A stretch of DNA of 64,000 nt from an uncultured Granulosicoccaceae bacterium (GCA_937998875.1 CALLBO010000032.1:62001-126000); one strand, 5' to 3'. Positions 53,666 to 63,802 are shown, counted from the stretch's first letter. Notes: generated by a model from the sequence alone, not told the origin. Numbers and translations are program-made.

Positions 53666-55825
53666 ATGGATAATCATCGAATTTTGCAGGCGGGTGATTT
53701 GGTCCAGTGGTATCGCATTGAGAAGGTGCTTGGTCGTGGTGGATTTGGTGTTACCTACCTGGCAACTGACACCAACCTTGATCACAAGGTAGCTATAAAA
53801 GAGTACATGCCTGGCTGGGCGGTTGAGCGTCTGAACGACAACTCCCTCGCACCACTGAACCAGGCAGTGCGTGAGGATTTTGATCTGGGTGTCGAGAGCT
53901 TTTTGCGCGAGGCCCGGACGCTGGTGAAATTCAGACATCCGAATATCGTCCGCGTCATGACTGTTTTTGAAGCCAACAACACCGCTTATCTGGTGATGGA
54001 GTACGAAGAGGGGGAGGAGTTTAAGTCCTATGTGCAACTGGGCGACGGGATTGACGAACCTTCATTAAAATCACTGATCCTCCGGATAGTCGACGGACTC
54101 GATCAGGTGCACCAGTATGGCTTCCTGCACCGCGATATAAAACCGGTAAACCTGATCATCCGAAATGACGGCACACCAGTGCTGCTCGACTTCGGCGCAG
54201 CGCGTCCAACCGATGCAGAGGCAGGTGCTCACACCGCATTTGTATCTGCCGGTTACACACCGATTGAACAGTATCAGGAGGGTGACGGCTTGGAAGTCGG
54301 TCCCTGGACAGACATCTACGCGCTGGGTGCGACGCTGTATTACGCGATCAGCGGCGAGACGCCGGTGGGTCCGACCGGCCGCCTGGCCGCGATGGTGAAT
54401 AAGTCACCTGATCCGCTAAAACCTGCGATTGCGGTTGGCGCCGGGCGTTACAGTGATGCTTTTCTTGGCGCGATAGACTGGGCGATGAAATTCAAGCCTG
54501 ATCAGCGTCCACAGAACCTGACCGAATGGCGCAGTGCGTTCGGTGACGAGACGCCAGCCACTGAAAACACAACACCATCGCGCCTGCTGAAGCGGTCTCA
54601 GTCGTTAGAGCCACAGGGTGTTGATCGGTCGCTAACAAGACCAGGTTTATCTCGAAAACCACAGCCTGCAAAGCGATCAGCACCGCGTCGGTTAGCGGGC
54701 TTGTTGGCCGGTGGGCTCGCGCTTACCGCGGCAGGTGGCTGGTTTTATCAGGACTATCAAAAACGCACGGCCCTTGATGAATTGCTGCGTCGTGCGGATA
54801 CCGAGTTTGATAACGGAGCGTATATCGATGGTGCATTACCCTTGTATCGACAAATTCTGGGTAGAGCGCCTGGTAATTCGACGGCTCAATCGCGCCTGAA
54901 AGAGATAGAAGATAAAGCCAGAGATCAAATCACAGCTGCAATAAACAGTGGAGATATACCCCTCGCCGAGAAATCCCTGACTGAGTTTCGGGAGGTAAGT
55001 TCCGACACTGATTTACAACAGCGATTGCAACAGCAGGTTGAAGTGGCACGGCAGCGCCAAATCGCAAACGAACAATTCAACGAAGTGCAGGCGTTGGTAT
55101 CAGAGGGTGAGTACCAGCAGGCGCTGGCTATGCTGGATGATTTGCGCACCGGACGACCGGATGACCCGCGTATCGAAGAAATTTCGGCTGCAGCTCGCAG
55201 TGCTATGGATGAAGCCCGACAACAGGAAGAACAGCTAGCGAAAAACCTTGCTGAAAAACGCCGCAGGGAAGCAGCAGCTCAAGCGCGGGTAGCAAACGCT
55301 AACAGACGGCAGCGAGAGCTCAAGCAAACCTACAACAATTATTTGAGCCGGGCAGAAGATGCAGTGTCGGAAGGTGATCTTCGTTCGGCGCGGCTTTCAC
55401 TTGATAGTGCGCGGGCGTTGCAAATGAGCGACAGCCGGTTGGCAGCACTGGAGGCACAGGTCGTTGAACAGGAAACCTACCTCCGCAAACCGTTATCCGA
55501 CTACGAAGTGAGCTATGCATCGGGCCAGTTCAATGCGTTGCGTGGAGCAGTGGAGTCAAAAAACCTTCGTGCGATTGAATCTTTATCTGAAAACCGGCCG
55601 AGTCGGCAGGGTTTGTTTGATACCCTGTTCGACCGCTATACCCGCCTTGAGGTGAAAGTGCTTGACGTAAAATCGGAGCTCGATCCAAAACGGGTAACTG
55701 CCCGACTGCGCATTGCAGCGATGATCCTCCCGAATGGCGATATTGTTTATCCTTCTCCCGCCTACAGGGACACTGACCTGACGCTTAATCGTAAGCGCTA
55801 CGGATGGTCGCGTATAATCTGGTAG
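53666..55825 (+). CDS. Serine/threonine protein kinase with membrane anchor and helical repeat region
   Basis: The 719-residue protein has a Hanks-type kinase domain at residues ~15-285: P-loop GRGGFGVTY (23-31), ATP-binding Lys45, catalytic loop HRDIKPVN with Asp157, DFG at 175-177, and an activation segment SAGYTPIEQYQ. A membrane helix near residue 350 (RRLAGLLAGGLALTAAGGWFY) is followed by a helical, Gln/Arg/Glu-rich region with TPR-like or coiled-coil character, predicted outside the cytoplasm. It is followed by a secreted-type protein gene 80 bp downstream. The conserved residues suggest an active kinase. Substrate and signal are unknown. Confidence 0.9.
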   Translation: MDNHRILQAGDLVQWYRIEKVLGRGGFGVTYLATDTNLDHKVAIKEYMPGWAVERLNDNSLAPLNQAVREDFDLGVESFLREARTLVKFRHPNIVRVMTVFEANNTAYLVMEYEEGEEFKSYVQLGDGIDEPSLKSLILRIVDGLDQVHQYGFLHRDIKPVNLIIRNDGTPVLLDFGAARPTDAEAGAHTAFVSAGYTPIEQYQEGDGLEVGPWTDIYALGATLYYAISGETPVGPTGRLAAMVNKSPDPLKPAIAVGAGRYSDAFLGAIDWAMKFKPDQRPQNLTEWRSAFGDETPATENTTPSRLLKRSQSLEPQGVDRSLTRPGLSRKPQPAKRSAPRRLAGLLAGGLALTAAGGWFYQDYQKRTALDELLRRADTEFDNGAYIDGALPLYRQILGRAPGNSTAQSRLKEIEDKARDQITAAINSGDIPLAEKSLTEFREVSSDTDLQQRLQQQVEVARQRQIANEQFNEVQALVSEGEYQQALAMLDDLRTGRPDDPRIEEISAAARSAMDEARQQEEQLAKNLAEKRRREAAAQARVANANRRQRELKQTYNNYLSRAEDAVSEGDLRSARLSLDSARALQMSDSRLAALEAQVVEQETYLRKPLSDYEVSYASGQFNALRGAVESKNLRAIESLSENRPSRQGLFDTLFDRYTRLEVKVLDVKSELDPKRVTARLRIAAMILPNGDIVYPSPAYRDTDLTLNRKRYGWSRIIW

Positions 55826-55905
55826 CCTTCGTCCATGGCAATGAGGCAGGTATTTTTTGCTCTCATTGCAAGTGTCATGACATGATATAGTGCGTCAAGA
55901 TCACA

Positions 55906-56655
55906 ATGAGTCAACGGAGGTGCATCATTAACACTGGCAAACCCGGCGACGCTATGCGCCGCGAATTTCGTCGTTGCCTGTTCCGTCGTTATCTGGCATT
56001 TCTGCTTGCGACGTCATTGTTCTGCTCGCAGGCCATTGGCCAATCACTCGTGAATGTCGGCAAGGCTGACAGTCCCGGGAACACCTCGATTGAGACCATT
56101 CGGGTGGCCCAGGTGACCCCGACCACCCCGACGACTGATGGGAACTGGCTGGGTGAAATCGATATTGATCCGCCGGTAATTGATCATGAGGCACTGGAAT
56201 CAGGTACTTCCGGGGAACAACAACAATTTAGTGCCGGGGTAGTGGATGATCGCGGTTTGAGGCATGTAATGCTATTTCACCGCGACCGATCGGGTGCGCA
56301 GTATGAAAGTGCTGAGATGCTCGCTGAGGAGGGTTCGGAAGAATTTACCGTGTCTGTGGACACCGGGCTGGGGCAAAGCCGCATCGAATACTACATCGAG
56401 GCACTCGATACAGGCGGTAATCGCGTGCTTAAAGGTTTTCCGTTTTTCCCGCTGGTACGCCAGCTTACACCTCCAACCGCCAATGTCACTGCAGTGAGTG
56501 AACCCTCTGCGCCTGAAAGTCGAATGATTTATGTTTTACTGGGCGTGGCCGCCGTCGGCCTGGCTCTGGCGTTGGCTGGAGACAGTGACGGAAATCCTGG
56601 TGGCAACCCGGAGCCCGATACAGTGCCGTTGAATATTCAGGTTACTCCACCTTAA
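55906..56655 (+). CDS. Exported protein with C-terminal membrane segment, linked to kinase
   Basis: The 249-residue product has an N-terminal hydrophobic segment (LAFLLATSLFCSQAIGQS, signal-like), a beta-rich middle (DPPVIDHEALESGTSGEQQQFSAGVVDDRGLRHVMLFHR ... RIEYYIEALDTGGN) that resembles an immunoglobulin-like fold common in surface proteins, and a C-terminal helix (MIYVLLGVAAVGLALALAG) followed by a Gly/Pro-rich end. I do not recognise a named family. Its position suggests a partner of the upstream kinase. A strong GGAGG (55916-55920) lies inside the annotated start, 6 nt before an in-frame ATT; the true start may be ATG 55906, that ATT, or ATG 55954. Confidence 0.65.
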   Translation: MSQRRCIINTGKPGDAMRREFRRCLFRRYLAFLLATSLFCSQAIGQSLVNVGKADSPGNTSIETIRVAQVTPTTPTTDGNWLGEIDIDPPVIDHEALESGTSGEQQQFSAGVVDDRGLRHVMLFHRDRSGAQYESAEMLAEEGSEEFTVSVDTGLGQSRIEYYIEALDTGGNRVLKGFPFFPLVRQLTPPTANVTAVSEPSAPESRMIYVLLGVAAVGLALALAGDSDGNPGGNPEPDTVPLNIQVTPP

Positions 56656-56677
56656 ATTCACCAGTGTAGTTTCCGGT

Positions 56678-57550
56678 TTATCGGCTCTCGGGCAGGGTGA
56701 TCTTTATTGTATGGCTGAATGACTGATCCGGCGCAAGTGTTGTCAGGTCAGGCTTGCGGGCAAATTCACCACTGGCATCGACAAAGTCACTGGTTCCAAA
56801 CCAGGGTTCAATACACACAAACGGGGCGCCCGGTTTAGACCAAAGTCCAAGATGTGGAGCGCCGCCGGTGTCTATGGTTACCTGGGTTTTTCCTCGCCTG
56901 AGCAGGCTGATAGCAGTAGATTTAATATCGCGTATTACCAGCGCATCGTCGTTAAAAATAGTATTACTAAGTACGATTGAGTTGTCACGCGCAGCTAGCA
57001 ACCTGGGAGTTGCTTCCAGTAACCCCTCCTCAGTGAGTGGATAGCAGGCGAGCTTTTCGGTCTGGTTAAATGAGATCGCATAGTCGGTAAATTTTGTATT
57101 GTTGTTAATTTCAAGTGCGAAAGCGGGATGCGATCCAATGGTGAAATACATTGCGGTAGTATCGCGATTGAAAACTTCATAGCGGATTGCAATTTCATAC
57201 TCGCTGAGCGCGAAGTGCACTTGTAATTCGAAATCCCATGGATAGACAGCGCGCGTTGTATCGTCTGCTTTTAAACACATGCTCAGCTGTTCTGCTGAAT
57301 GGTCAATACACTCGAAGGTTGCATGTCGGGCTATTCCGTGGCGTGGCATTTTGTACTGCTGCCCGCGATGGATCATCTTTCCGTCTTTAAGTGATCCGAC
57401 AATTGGAAACAAGATCGGTGCTATGCCACCCCAGAAAGTCTCATCACCCTGCCATAGAGTTTCTGAACCGGCACGAGTCAGCAGACTACTGAGTTCTGCG
57501 CCAACCGGGTTAATTGTGGCGTCGAGTGTTGCATGCCTGATTTTAAACAC
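56678..57550 (-). CDS. Aldose 1-epimerase family protein (LacX/YeaD-type)
   Basis: The 290-residue protein belongs to the galactose mutarotase-like beta-sandwich family. LSSLLTRAGSETLWQGDETFWGGIAPILFPIVGSL, YKMPRHGIARHATFE and TIGSHPAFALEI contain the conserved His residues, and CIEPWFGTSDFV near the end the conserved Glu. The catalytic pattern resembles LacX-type uncharacterised members. It interconverts anomers of a hexose or hexose-6-phosphate, the sugar being uncertain. It converges with the exported-protein gene, 22 bp between stops. Confidence 0.85.
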   Translation of the reverse strand: MFKIRHATLDATINPVGAELSSLLTRAGSETLWQGDETFWGGIAPILFPIVGSLKDGKMIHRGQQYKMPRHGIARHATFECIDHSAEQLSMCLKADDTTRAVYPWDFELQVHFALSEYEIAIRYEVFNRDTTAMYFTIGSHPAFALEINNNTKFTDYAISFNQTEKLACYPLTEEGLLEATPRLLAARDNSIVLSNTIFNDDALVIRDIKSTAISLLRRGKTQVTIDTGGAPHLGLWSKPGAPFVCIEPWFGTSDFVDASGEFARKPDLTTLAPDQSFSHTIKITLPESR

Positions 57551-57694
57551 AAGGTATTCCGGATGTCAGCCAAAGCACCGAATATAGCGGGTCTGGCATT
57601 AAAAAACTTACGAGCCGTTTGAAACAGGTCAGTGGATTCCCGACTCGGTTAAGTGCAGGCGGGCAATGCGGCAGAACTCAAAAATTGTGTTGGT

Positions 57695-59011
57695 TCAATT
57701 GGTTGCGCGTCTTCTGCTAAATGAAAAAAGAAGAAGCATATGAAGTAACAAGAGTGGGCTGATTGCGCCACCGCCGCTCGCAGCCGGCGTCTGCATTGGT
57801 TCGGGATTACTGTTAGTCCCATCGTTCTGCAGCAGTCCTCCCCCGATTGCGAGAGAGTCGGTATTGCCGGAACCTTCGCTTTCAACTATCTCCCCGCTTT
57901 CAACAATCTCAGAATCGAGAATGCTTTGTGGAATAAGATTTATCGATTCTGTTTCGGTGATTTCAACTTCCGGTTCATCCGAGCTGATCGTTAGAATAAG
58001 AGGTGGGCCTGGCAGGCTGGATAATAAACCGGTCATCTGCGACTTGTTCCAGTGCGCAGCATGCAACGGGTTTTGTGCGCTTTGCAGTGTGTTGTCTTCC
58101 TCTGCAATGCCAAGCAGTCTGCCAAACTGATGCGCTGTACTAAACTGATGGAAATCGAGCTTGTTCAGGGATGCGTGTTTGTAACCGGAGTCAGTGCTGT
58201 CTGCAGTATGGATACCGGTTACTTGCGAGCCTGCGAATATTATGCTCGCGTAGTTGTCTTCTATGCCAAATGAGGTAGCGTTGTTTCCAAGCCAGTTGGC
58301 AGGGCTTATCAGCTCTGTTGATGACTGGTAGATCAGTTGATCAAGTGAGAGCGTGATTCCCAATGAATCGTTCATCATGCCTTCCATAACATGAATTGAT
58401 TCCAGCGCATGTATGTGGCCAACGTGGTCCATGCCAATAGAATCACCGACAGAATCTGCGAAAACAAACCCTTCATCTATCAACGCAGTCACTTTCATCT
58501 GCCGCACTGGTCGTAGTGTTTTGTTTTGCGACGGAGTGCTTCTGACTTCAACAATATTGTCGCGTCGGCTACGGTCAATTGAATAGATGCGATCGGCAAT
58601 ACGGAACGCACCACTCCAGATGCCATTGTAGTAAGTCATGCGAAACCAGTGTGCAGGTACGTCGCCGTCAGGATCGTTTGGATCAAACAGGCTACCGGTG
58701 AAAAAGCCTACCGCGTCAAGGTTCATACTAGGTTGTGTGTTGCCGAAGTCCGCTGACGGCATAAATACCGGCATGCGGTCGCGGATGATCTGCGACGGCG
58801 TCAAGTCAACATCGTATATAGTGCTCAGTCCGGCGACATTGAAGTAACTCAATTCAGCGGTCTCTGCAGCGAGGGTAATGCTGGTAACAGTGCCGGCAGC
58901 AAGGCCTGTAACGTCCCCAACCTGGCGAAAGCTCTCAAATTGTTGGGCTGATGAGTTGCTGCTGAGGAGATAGAGCATCATCACCAGCAGTGAGGTTAAA
59001 AACCGCTGCAT
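57695..59011 (-). CDS. GlyGly-CTERM protein with degenerate reprolysin-like metalloprotease domain
   Basis: The 438-residue protein has a signal peptide (LLVMMLYLLSSNSSAQ) and a C-terminal sorting tail of the GlyGly-CTERM kind: SGGGAISP, a leucine-rich helix and RRR at the last 28 residues, the signal handled by rhombosortase. The middle has the layout of an M12-type reprolysin with propeptide-like region (SGAFRIADRIYSIDRS), but where the zinc site HExxHxxGxxLG is expected it reads AHQFGRLLG, with His294 kept, Gln in place of the catalytic Glu and Arg in place of the second His. It is thus likely catalytically inactive. The acidic ESE-rich linker before the tail is a normal surface-protein spacer. 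Confidence 0.7.
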   Translation of the reverse strand: MQRFLTSLLVMMLYLLSSNSSAQQFESFRQVGDVTGLAAGTVTSITLAAETAELSYFNVAGLSTIYDVDLTPSQIIRDRMPVFMPSADFGNTQPSMNLDAVGFFTGSLFDPNDPDGDVPAHWFRMTYYNGIWSGAFRIADRIYSIDRSRRDNIVEVRSTPSQNKTLRPVRQMKVTALIDEGFVFADSVGDSIGMDHVGHIHALESIHVMEGMMNDSLGITLSLDQLIYQSSTELISPANWLGNNATSFGIEDNYASIIFAGSQVTGIHTADSTDSGYKHASLNKLDFHQFSTAHQFGRLLGIAEEDNTLQSAQNPLHAAHWNKSQMTGLLSSLPGPPLILTISSDEPEVEITETESINLIPQSILDSEIVESGEIVESEGSGNTDSLAIGGGLLQNDGTNSNPEPMQTPAASGGGAISPLLLLHMLLLFSFSRRRATN

Positions 59012-59194
59012 GGTTCGGACTCCTGCCGAATTCGGCCAACGAGCATGTTGTTATTAGGTTATCGAGCGTTGGCTATTTCCCTTGAGGATAGTTTATGCAG
59101 GAATTTCTGCCCGGATATTGCAGAACATCAGGAATACCAGTGTCGCAACGGATGAAGTCAGGCACACCGTTGGTTTTTCGCACGGCTTAATGCA

Positions 59195-59219
59195 AAAAGC
59201 CGGCGTAAAGCCGGCTTTT
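59195..59219 (-). terminator. Bidirectional rho-independent terminator near gltA
   Basis: A 10-bp perfect stem (AAAAGCCGGC and GCCGGCTTTT) with a GTAAA loop. T runs occur on both strands. On the minus strand it lies about 73 bp after the gltA stop and separates gltA from the GlyGly-CTERM gene. Confidence 0.88.
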
Positions 59220-59292
59220 ATTAAGGATATTCCAACGGTTTCACCAGAGGGACATTGTGTTTATCAGTTCTGGTTAACCGCCTGATCTGAGA

Positions 59293-60576
59293 CTAGCCCG
59301 GATAGTCACGTCTGGAGTGGCCAGTATAGATTTGACGCGGACGACCTATACGAAATTCCGGATCACTGTGCATTTCGCTCCAGTGCGAAATCCAGCCTAC
59401 TGTTCTGGCCATCGCAAACATCACAGTGAACATATTCATCGGAATATCCAGCGCCCGCAGGATGATGCCCGAGTAGAAGTCGACATTCGGGTAAAGCTTG
59501 CGTTCCCTGAAGTATTCATCTGCCAGTGTGGCCTCTTCAAGTTCACGTGCGAGCGTAAACAACGGCTGATCACCCTCAAGGTCATCGAGTAACTCATGGC
59601 AGAGTTTGGCGATGATTTGGGCACGCGGATCAAAGTTTTTATAAACGCGGTGCCCGAATCCCATCAATCGGAAAGGATCATTTTTATCTTTCGCACGGGC
59701 AATTGTGGTTTCAATAGTCTCACCGGACTGCTCAATCGCCTCAAGCATGTTGATCACTGCTTCGTTCGCACCACCGTGAGCAGGACCCCAAAGACTGGCA
59801 ACGCCGGCGGCGATTGAAGCAAATGGATTTGCACCTGAGCTGCCTGCAAGGCGAACGGTTGAAGTACTGGCGTTTTGTTCGTGATCGGCATGCAGAATCA
59901 GCATCACTTCCAATGCTTTGGCTGCAACCGGGCTTTGTTGATAGTCCTGCGCAGGTACCGCAAACATCAGTTGCAGGAAGTTTTCAACGTAACTCAGATT
60001 GTTGTCCGGATACATGAATGGCAGACCACGATGATGTCTGTAGCAGTAAGATGCAATGGTCGGTAACTTTGCTATCAGCCGGTGTGCAGATATCTCACGA
60101 TGCTTCGGGTCGTTGATGTCAAGCGAGTCATGGTAGAAAGATGAAAGTGCACCGACGGTGCCTACCAGCATAGCCATCGGGTGGGCGTCATAACGAAAGC
60201 CGCTGATGAAATCACGAATGTTCTCGTGCACCATCGTATGGGTTTTGATGGTATCGCTGAACGTGTTGAACTCACTTTTATCCGGCAACTTTCCGTACAG
60301 CAGCAAATAACAAACTTCGAGGTAGCTGCTCTTTTCTGCCAGTTGGTCAATCGGGTAGCCGCGATGCAGCAGTATGCCTTCCTCACCGTCAATAAATGTA
60401 ATGGCGCTTTTACAGCTGCCCGTCATGCCGTAGCCGGGGTCGTAGGTAAAGTAACCTGTGTCTTTGTAGAGGTTCTTCAGCGAAATACAGCCTGGGCCAT
60501 GTGTTCCTTCGAGTAACTCCAACTCTGCGGTTTTTCCGCTGTCGTTGTCTGTCAGAGTGAGTGTTTTATTAGTCAT
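59293..60576 (-). CDS. gltA: Citrate synthase
   Basis: The 427-residue enzyme condenses acetyl-CoA with oxaloacetate to enter the TCA cycle. Features: [23 protein letters not shown], the catalytic His in [30 protein letters not shown] with a second His, and the Asp in [12 protein letters not shown]. The type II (hexameric, NADH-sensitive) N-terminal part is present. I start at the ATG at 60576 ([10 protein letters not shown]); an in-frame upstream start at 60621 adds 15 residues not expected in the family. Confidence 0.96.
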   Translation of the reverse strand: MTNKTLTLTDNDSGKTAELELLEGTHGPGCISLKNLYKDTGYFTYDPGYGMTGSCKSAITFIDGEEGILLHRGYPIDQLAEKSSYLEVCYLLLYGKLPDKSEFNTFSDTIKTHTMVHENIRDFISGFRYDAHPMAMLVGTVGALSSFYHDSLDINDPKHREISAHRLIAKLPTIASYCYRHHRGLPFMYPDNNLSYVENFLQLMFAVPAQDYQQSPVAAKALEVMLILHADHEQNASTSTVRLAGSSGANPFASIAAGVASLWGPAHGGANEAVINMLEAIEQSGETIETTIARAKDKNDPFRLMGFGHRVYKNFDPRAQIIAKLCHELLDDLEGDQPLFTLARELEEATLADEYFRERKLYPNVDFYSGIILRALDIPMNMFTVMFAMARTVGWISHWSEMHSDPEFRIGRPRQIYTGHSRRDYPG

Positions 60577-60904
60577 TGACGGGATCCGAAGTAAATTTCT
60601 TAACCTGAGACAGCAGCGCAAAGAGTTGGTTGCCGGTGCGACGGTGTTTGTGCTTCCGCCTGGAAGGGGTAACCGAGCGTAACGTTGAACAGAGAATTAT
60701 ATGCCATGTTTTACAAAAGATTGATAATAATTGCCTGTTGACAGGAGTTGCACCCTGCCAGCGACGATTAGGCTTGCGAGCGACGGGCCGTCTGAAACGA
60801 GAAGCTTGTCCCGCCCGCCAGTCGGCTTGTAACATAGGCGTCCGCTCCGCGGAGCCAGTGCCCTCCGTTCTGGAAAGCCGCCATCGCCGATATCGGGAAC
60901 ATTC
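60577..60904. other. Intergenic region between gltA and argG
   Basis: About 330 bp of divergent promoter space. I see no gene and no confident ArgR box. A TTGACA (60738-60743, inside CTGTTGACAGG) could be a -35 element but no matched -10 was found. Confidence 0.35.
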
Positions 60905-62119
60905 ATGTCATCAGTCAATAAAGTCGTCCTTGCCTACTCCGGCGGGCTCGATACCTCTGTCATTCTCAGGTGGCTGCAGGATGAGTATCAGTGTGAGGTC
61001 ATAACGTTTACTGCGGACCTGGGGCAGGGTGAAGAAGTTGAACCTGCCCGCGAGAAGGCCCGTCTGCTGGGTATCCCGGATAAGGATATTTTCATTGAAG
61101 ACCTGCGCGAAGAGTTCGTGCGGGATTTTGTCTATCCGATGATGCGTTGTAATACAATCTATGAAGGCGAGTATTTGCTTGGCACATCGATCGCCCGCCC
61201 GCTGATTGCCAAAAGACTCGTAGAGATTGCCGATACCACAGGTGCGGATGCAATTTCACACGGCGCTACCGGTAAGGGGAATGATCAGGTGCGTTTTGAG
61301 CTGGGTGCTTATGCACTGTCTCCTGATGTAAAAGTGATTGCGCCATGGCGAGAGTGGGATCTTAATTCCCGTGAGCGACTCCTGGCTTATGCTGCGCAAA
61401 GACAGATTCCAATTGAACAAAAGCGCGATGGCAAATCGCCTTACTCAATGGATGCCAATCTGCTGCATATTTCCTACGAGGGTGATCAATTGGAAGATCC
61501 GTGGGTGGAAGCAGAAGAGGACATGTGGCGCTGGACTGTTGCACCAGAGCAAGCACCTGACAAAGCGCTTGAATTGACCTTGTCTTTTCAAACCGGAGAT
61601 ATCATCGCGATTGATGATACTGCGATGTCTCCTGCTGAAGTGTTGACCCATCTAAACAAAGTAGGTGGTGAGCATGGCGTGGGTCGTGACGATATTGTTG
61701 AAAACCGATATGTGGGTATGAAATCCCGTGGTTGCTATGAAACCCCCGGCGGTACAATAATGTTGAAAGCCCACAGGGCCATTGAAAGCATTACGCTTGA
61801 CCGCGAAGTGGCGCATTTAAAAGACGAACTGATGCCGCGCTATGCCAGTGTAATCTACAACGGCTACTGGTGGAGTCCCGAGCGCCATATGCTGCAGGCA
61901 GCGATAGACCACTCACAGCAATTCGTGAACGGTGATGTGCGATTGAAGCTATATAAGGGCTCCGTAAGCGTACTGGGTCGTCAGTCCGCTGATAGCCTGT
62001 TCGATGAGAAAATAGCCACCTTCGAGGACGATCAAGGGGCGTATCATCAGCGTGACGCAGAGGGTTTTATCAAACTAAATGCCCTGCGAATGCGCATTGC
62101 TGCCCGAAAAAGGGGCTGA
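60905..62119 (+). CDS. argG: Argininosuccinate synthase
   Basis: The 404-residue enzyme joins citrulline and aspartate in arginine biosynthesis. The N-terminal P-loop is [16 protein letters not shown], followed by [14 protein letters not shown], and [18 protein letters not shown] is conserved. Length matches the bacterial 400-residue type. The ATG at 60905 opens directly into the domain. There is no adjacent argH. Confidence 0.97.
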   Translation: MSSVNKVVLAYSGGLDTSVILRWLQDEYQCEVITFTADLGQGEEVEPAREKARLLGIPDKDIFIEDLREEFVRDFVYPMMRCNTIYEGEYLLGTSIARPLIAKRLVEIADTTGADAISHGATGKGNDQVRFELGAYALSPDVKVIAPWREWDLNSRERLLAYAAQRQIPIEQKRDGKSPYSMDANLLHISYEGDQLEDPWVEAEEDMWRWTVAPEQAPDKALELTLSFQTGDIIAIDDTAMSPAEVLTHLNKVGGEHGVGRDDIVENRYVGMKSRGCYETPGGTIMLKAHRAIESITLDREVAHLKDELMPRYASVIYNGYWWSPERHMLQAAIDHSQQFVNGDVRLKLYKGSVSVLGRQSADSLFDEKIATFEDDQGAYHQRDAEGFIKLNALRMRIAARKRG

Positions 62120-62257
62120 AAAACCCGGCTCAGCATCGGCACAGGTAAATTCCAGGGGGTAGATAAACATTCGTGAACTAATTCGCGGATTTGCATTGGT
62201 TGGTTTAAACTCTGCGGGTTAGCTGTGAAACCTATTGAAGTCCTAAGGAGATCTAAA

Positions 62258-62494
62258 GTGGAAGAATCAAGCAACGTAAAGAAAGTGGGTGCTGGTGGTA
62301 AAAGCATGCCCGATTTTGTTAAAAATATTGGCGGTGCCGACAAGAACATTCGCCTTGGTGCGGGTGGCGCACTGTTTCTCGTCGGGTTGTTCGGCTCCAA
62401 GCTGTGGTTGATCCTCGGCGTTGCTCTGCTGGCAACGGTATACCTTGGAATTTGCCCTATATACTCGTTTCTGAAGCACGACACTCTGAAGTAA
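62258..62494 (+). CDS. Small DUF2892-like membrane protein
   Basis: The 78-residue product has two hydrophobic segments (IRLGAGGALFLVGLFG and LWLILGVALLATVYLGICPIYSFL) with the G-CPIYxFL ending typical of DUF2892 / YgaP-type membrane domains. The GTG at 62258 is chosen over an in-frame upstream start at 62225 because a near-consensus AAGGAG lies 8 bp before it. The role is unknown; related domains occur with rhodaneses, but none is encoded here. Confidence 0.8.
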   Translation: MEESSNVKKVGAGGKSMPDFVKNIGGADKNIRLGAGGALFLVGLFGSKLWLILGVALLATVYLGICPIYSFLKHDTLK

Positions 62495-62620
62495 ATCCCC
62501 GCCAGATTAAGCCCGCCAGATTGACCGGCTGAGTAATACCGGTGGTATCCCCCTGAGCCAACCAGCGGGCCAACCAGCTGCGGCGAAGTAAGTACAAGAA
62601 GGCGTGCTCTGGTCTGCGTT

Positions 62621-62640
62621 GGCGCTGTGATTACAGCGCC
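62621..62640. repeat. Perfect hairpin in the region after the DUF2892-like gene
   Basis: GGCGCTGT and ACAGCGCC (8 bp) around GATT, in a 288-bp gap with no gene. Short direct repeats GCCAGATT occur near 62502 and 62515. No T run follows, so it is not a standard terminator. Confidence 0.4.
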
Positions 62641-62782
62641 ACACAGCTTCGCAGCATGTTCGCATCCCATCAACTCGCCCCGGAAATACTCACTGGAACC
62701 TTTGCCGATCCGTGTTGTGCGCGGTAATGCTGCCGTAACGCTGACACTGGTTTTGTGCTTCAGAATCGACTAGTCTTACTGG

Positions 62783-63652
62783 ATGTATCAAAAACTGTAC
62801 AAGTCAATGGTATTTGGACGTGTTGTTCTGCCCGGATTGATGGTGCTGATGTTGTCCGCCTGCCAGAGCTTTGGCCCTTATAGCCATGGTGCCGATCATT
62901 GTCACGGTGACGGCTGCAATGCGGCTGACCATGCCTACGACCATAAGCATGATCACAACCACGCCTACAACGCCCGGAGCAACTCACCCGGTCTGGTAGT
63001 TGGAGCGGTGATGAATGCGAATGGCAGATCATCACTTTCAAGCCACCAGCGCTGGCGCTATACCGATCAGCTGGCATCCTCCATTCTTACAGCGAATCCT
63101 GAACTCAGCGGCAGTATCGACAGCTTTGAGTATCTGAACAGACGCGTTGGCGCACCGCTCAAGACAGTGTTGCAGAATTATCGTCTGGAGGGCAATTTAA
63201 ACGGCCAGTCACTTGAGGTGCTAAAAAATGCGCAGCTGCGTCGACGGTATCTGATGCTTGCGAGCATTCTGCCGAACGAACAATCTTTTCCGGTGAAGCA
63301 AGACCTCGAGCCTGTTATCGGTCAACTCAATCGTGATGTGCATGATTACTATGATCTAAACCGGCAGACAGTTCTGCTTACGGCTGTTCGTGTGCAGATC
63401 TACGATACGTATACCGGCCGCCAGATTTCCGATACCGTTGTGCGCAGCGATGATGGTGGTCGGATGTTGGCAACCGAAAGCAGATCGCGAAAGTATGTCG
63501 GCAACTCTCTGCTTGCATCAATTTCCAATTCAATAGCGAATGGTCTTAACGGGTCGGTAGCCGGCGCTTATCCTGCACCGCCAAAAAGAGATGATGTTCT
63601 GGCCCAAATCTGGAAGCGAGTTGCGGAGCAGATGCCGGCTGCGATTTTCTAA
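62783..63652 (+). CDS. Lipoprotein with histidine-rich segment
   Basis: The 289-residue protein has a lipoprotein signal with lipobox LSAC (Cys27). Residues 35-60 contain eight histidines plus Asp and Cys in a low-complexity stretch, which could bind divalent metal. The remaining 220 residues form a mixed helical/beta domain without a family I recognise (LRRRYLMLASILPNEQ; VRVQIYDTYTGRQISDTVV). Envelope location is likely. Function is unknown; the histidine cluster could buffer metal ions, which is inference. Confidence 0.75.
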   Translation: MYQKLYKSMVFGRVVLPGLMVLMLSACQSFGPYSHGADHCHGDGCNAADHAYDHKHDHNHAYNARSNSPGLVVGAVMNANGRSSLSSHQRWRYTDQLASSILTANPELSGSIDSFEYLNRRVGAPLKTVLQNYRLEGNLNGQSLEVLKNAQLRRRYLMLASILPNEQSFPVKQDLEPVIGQLNRDVHDYYDLNRQTVLLTAVRVQIYDTYTGRQISDTVVRSDDGGRMLATESRSRKYVGNSLLASISNSIANGLNGSVAGAYPAPPKRDDVLAQIWKRVAEQMPAAIF

Positions 63653-63802
63653 AAGCCCGATCTTCTACAGGTATAGAAATGACAGCGGTACGGGTTACTC
63701 CCTGCCATAGTGTTTGACGAATACGTCATGCAACAGCCCGTCAGTGGCATTACAAATACTGACTCCGTAACATAACTGGATGATCCAGTTAATCTTCATC
63801 TC

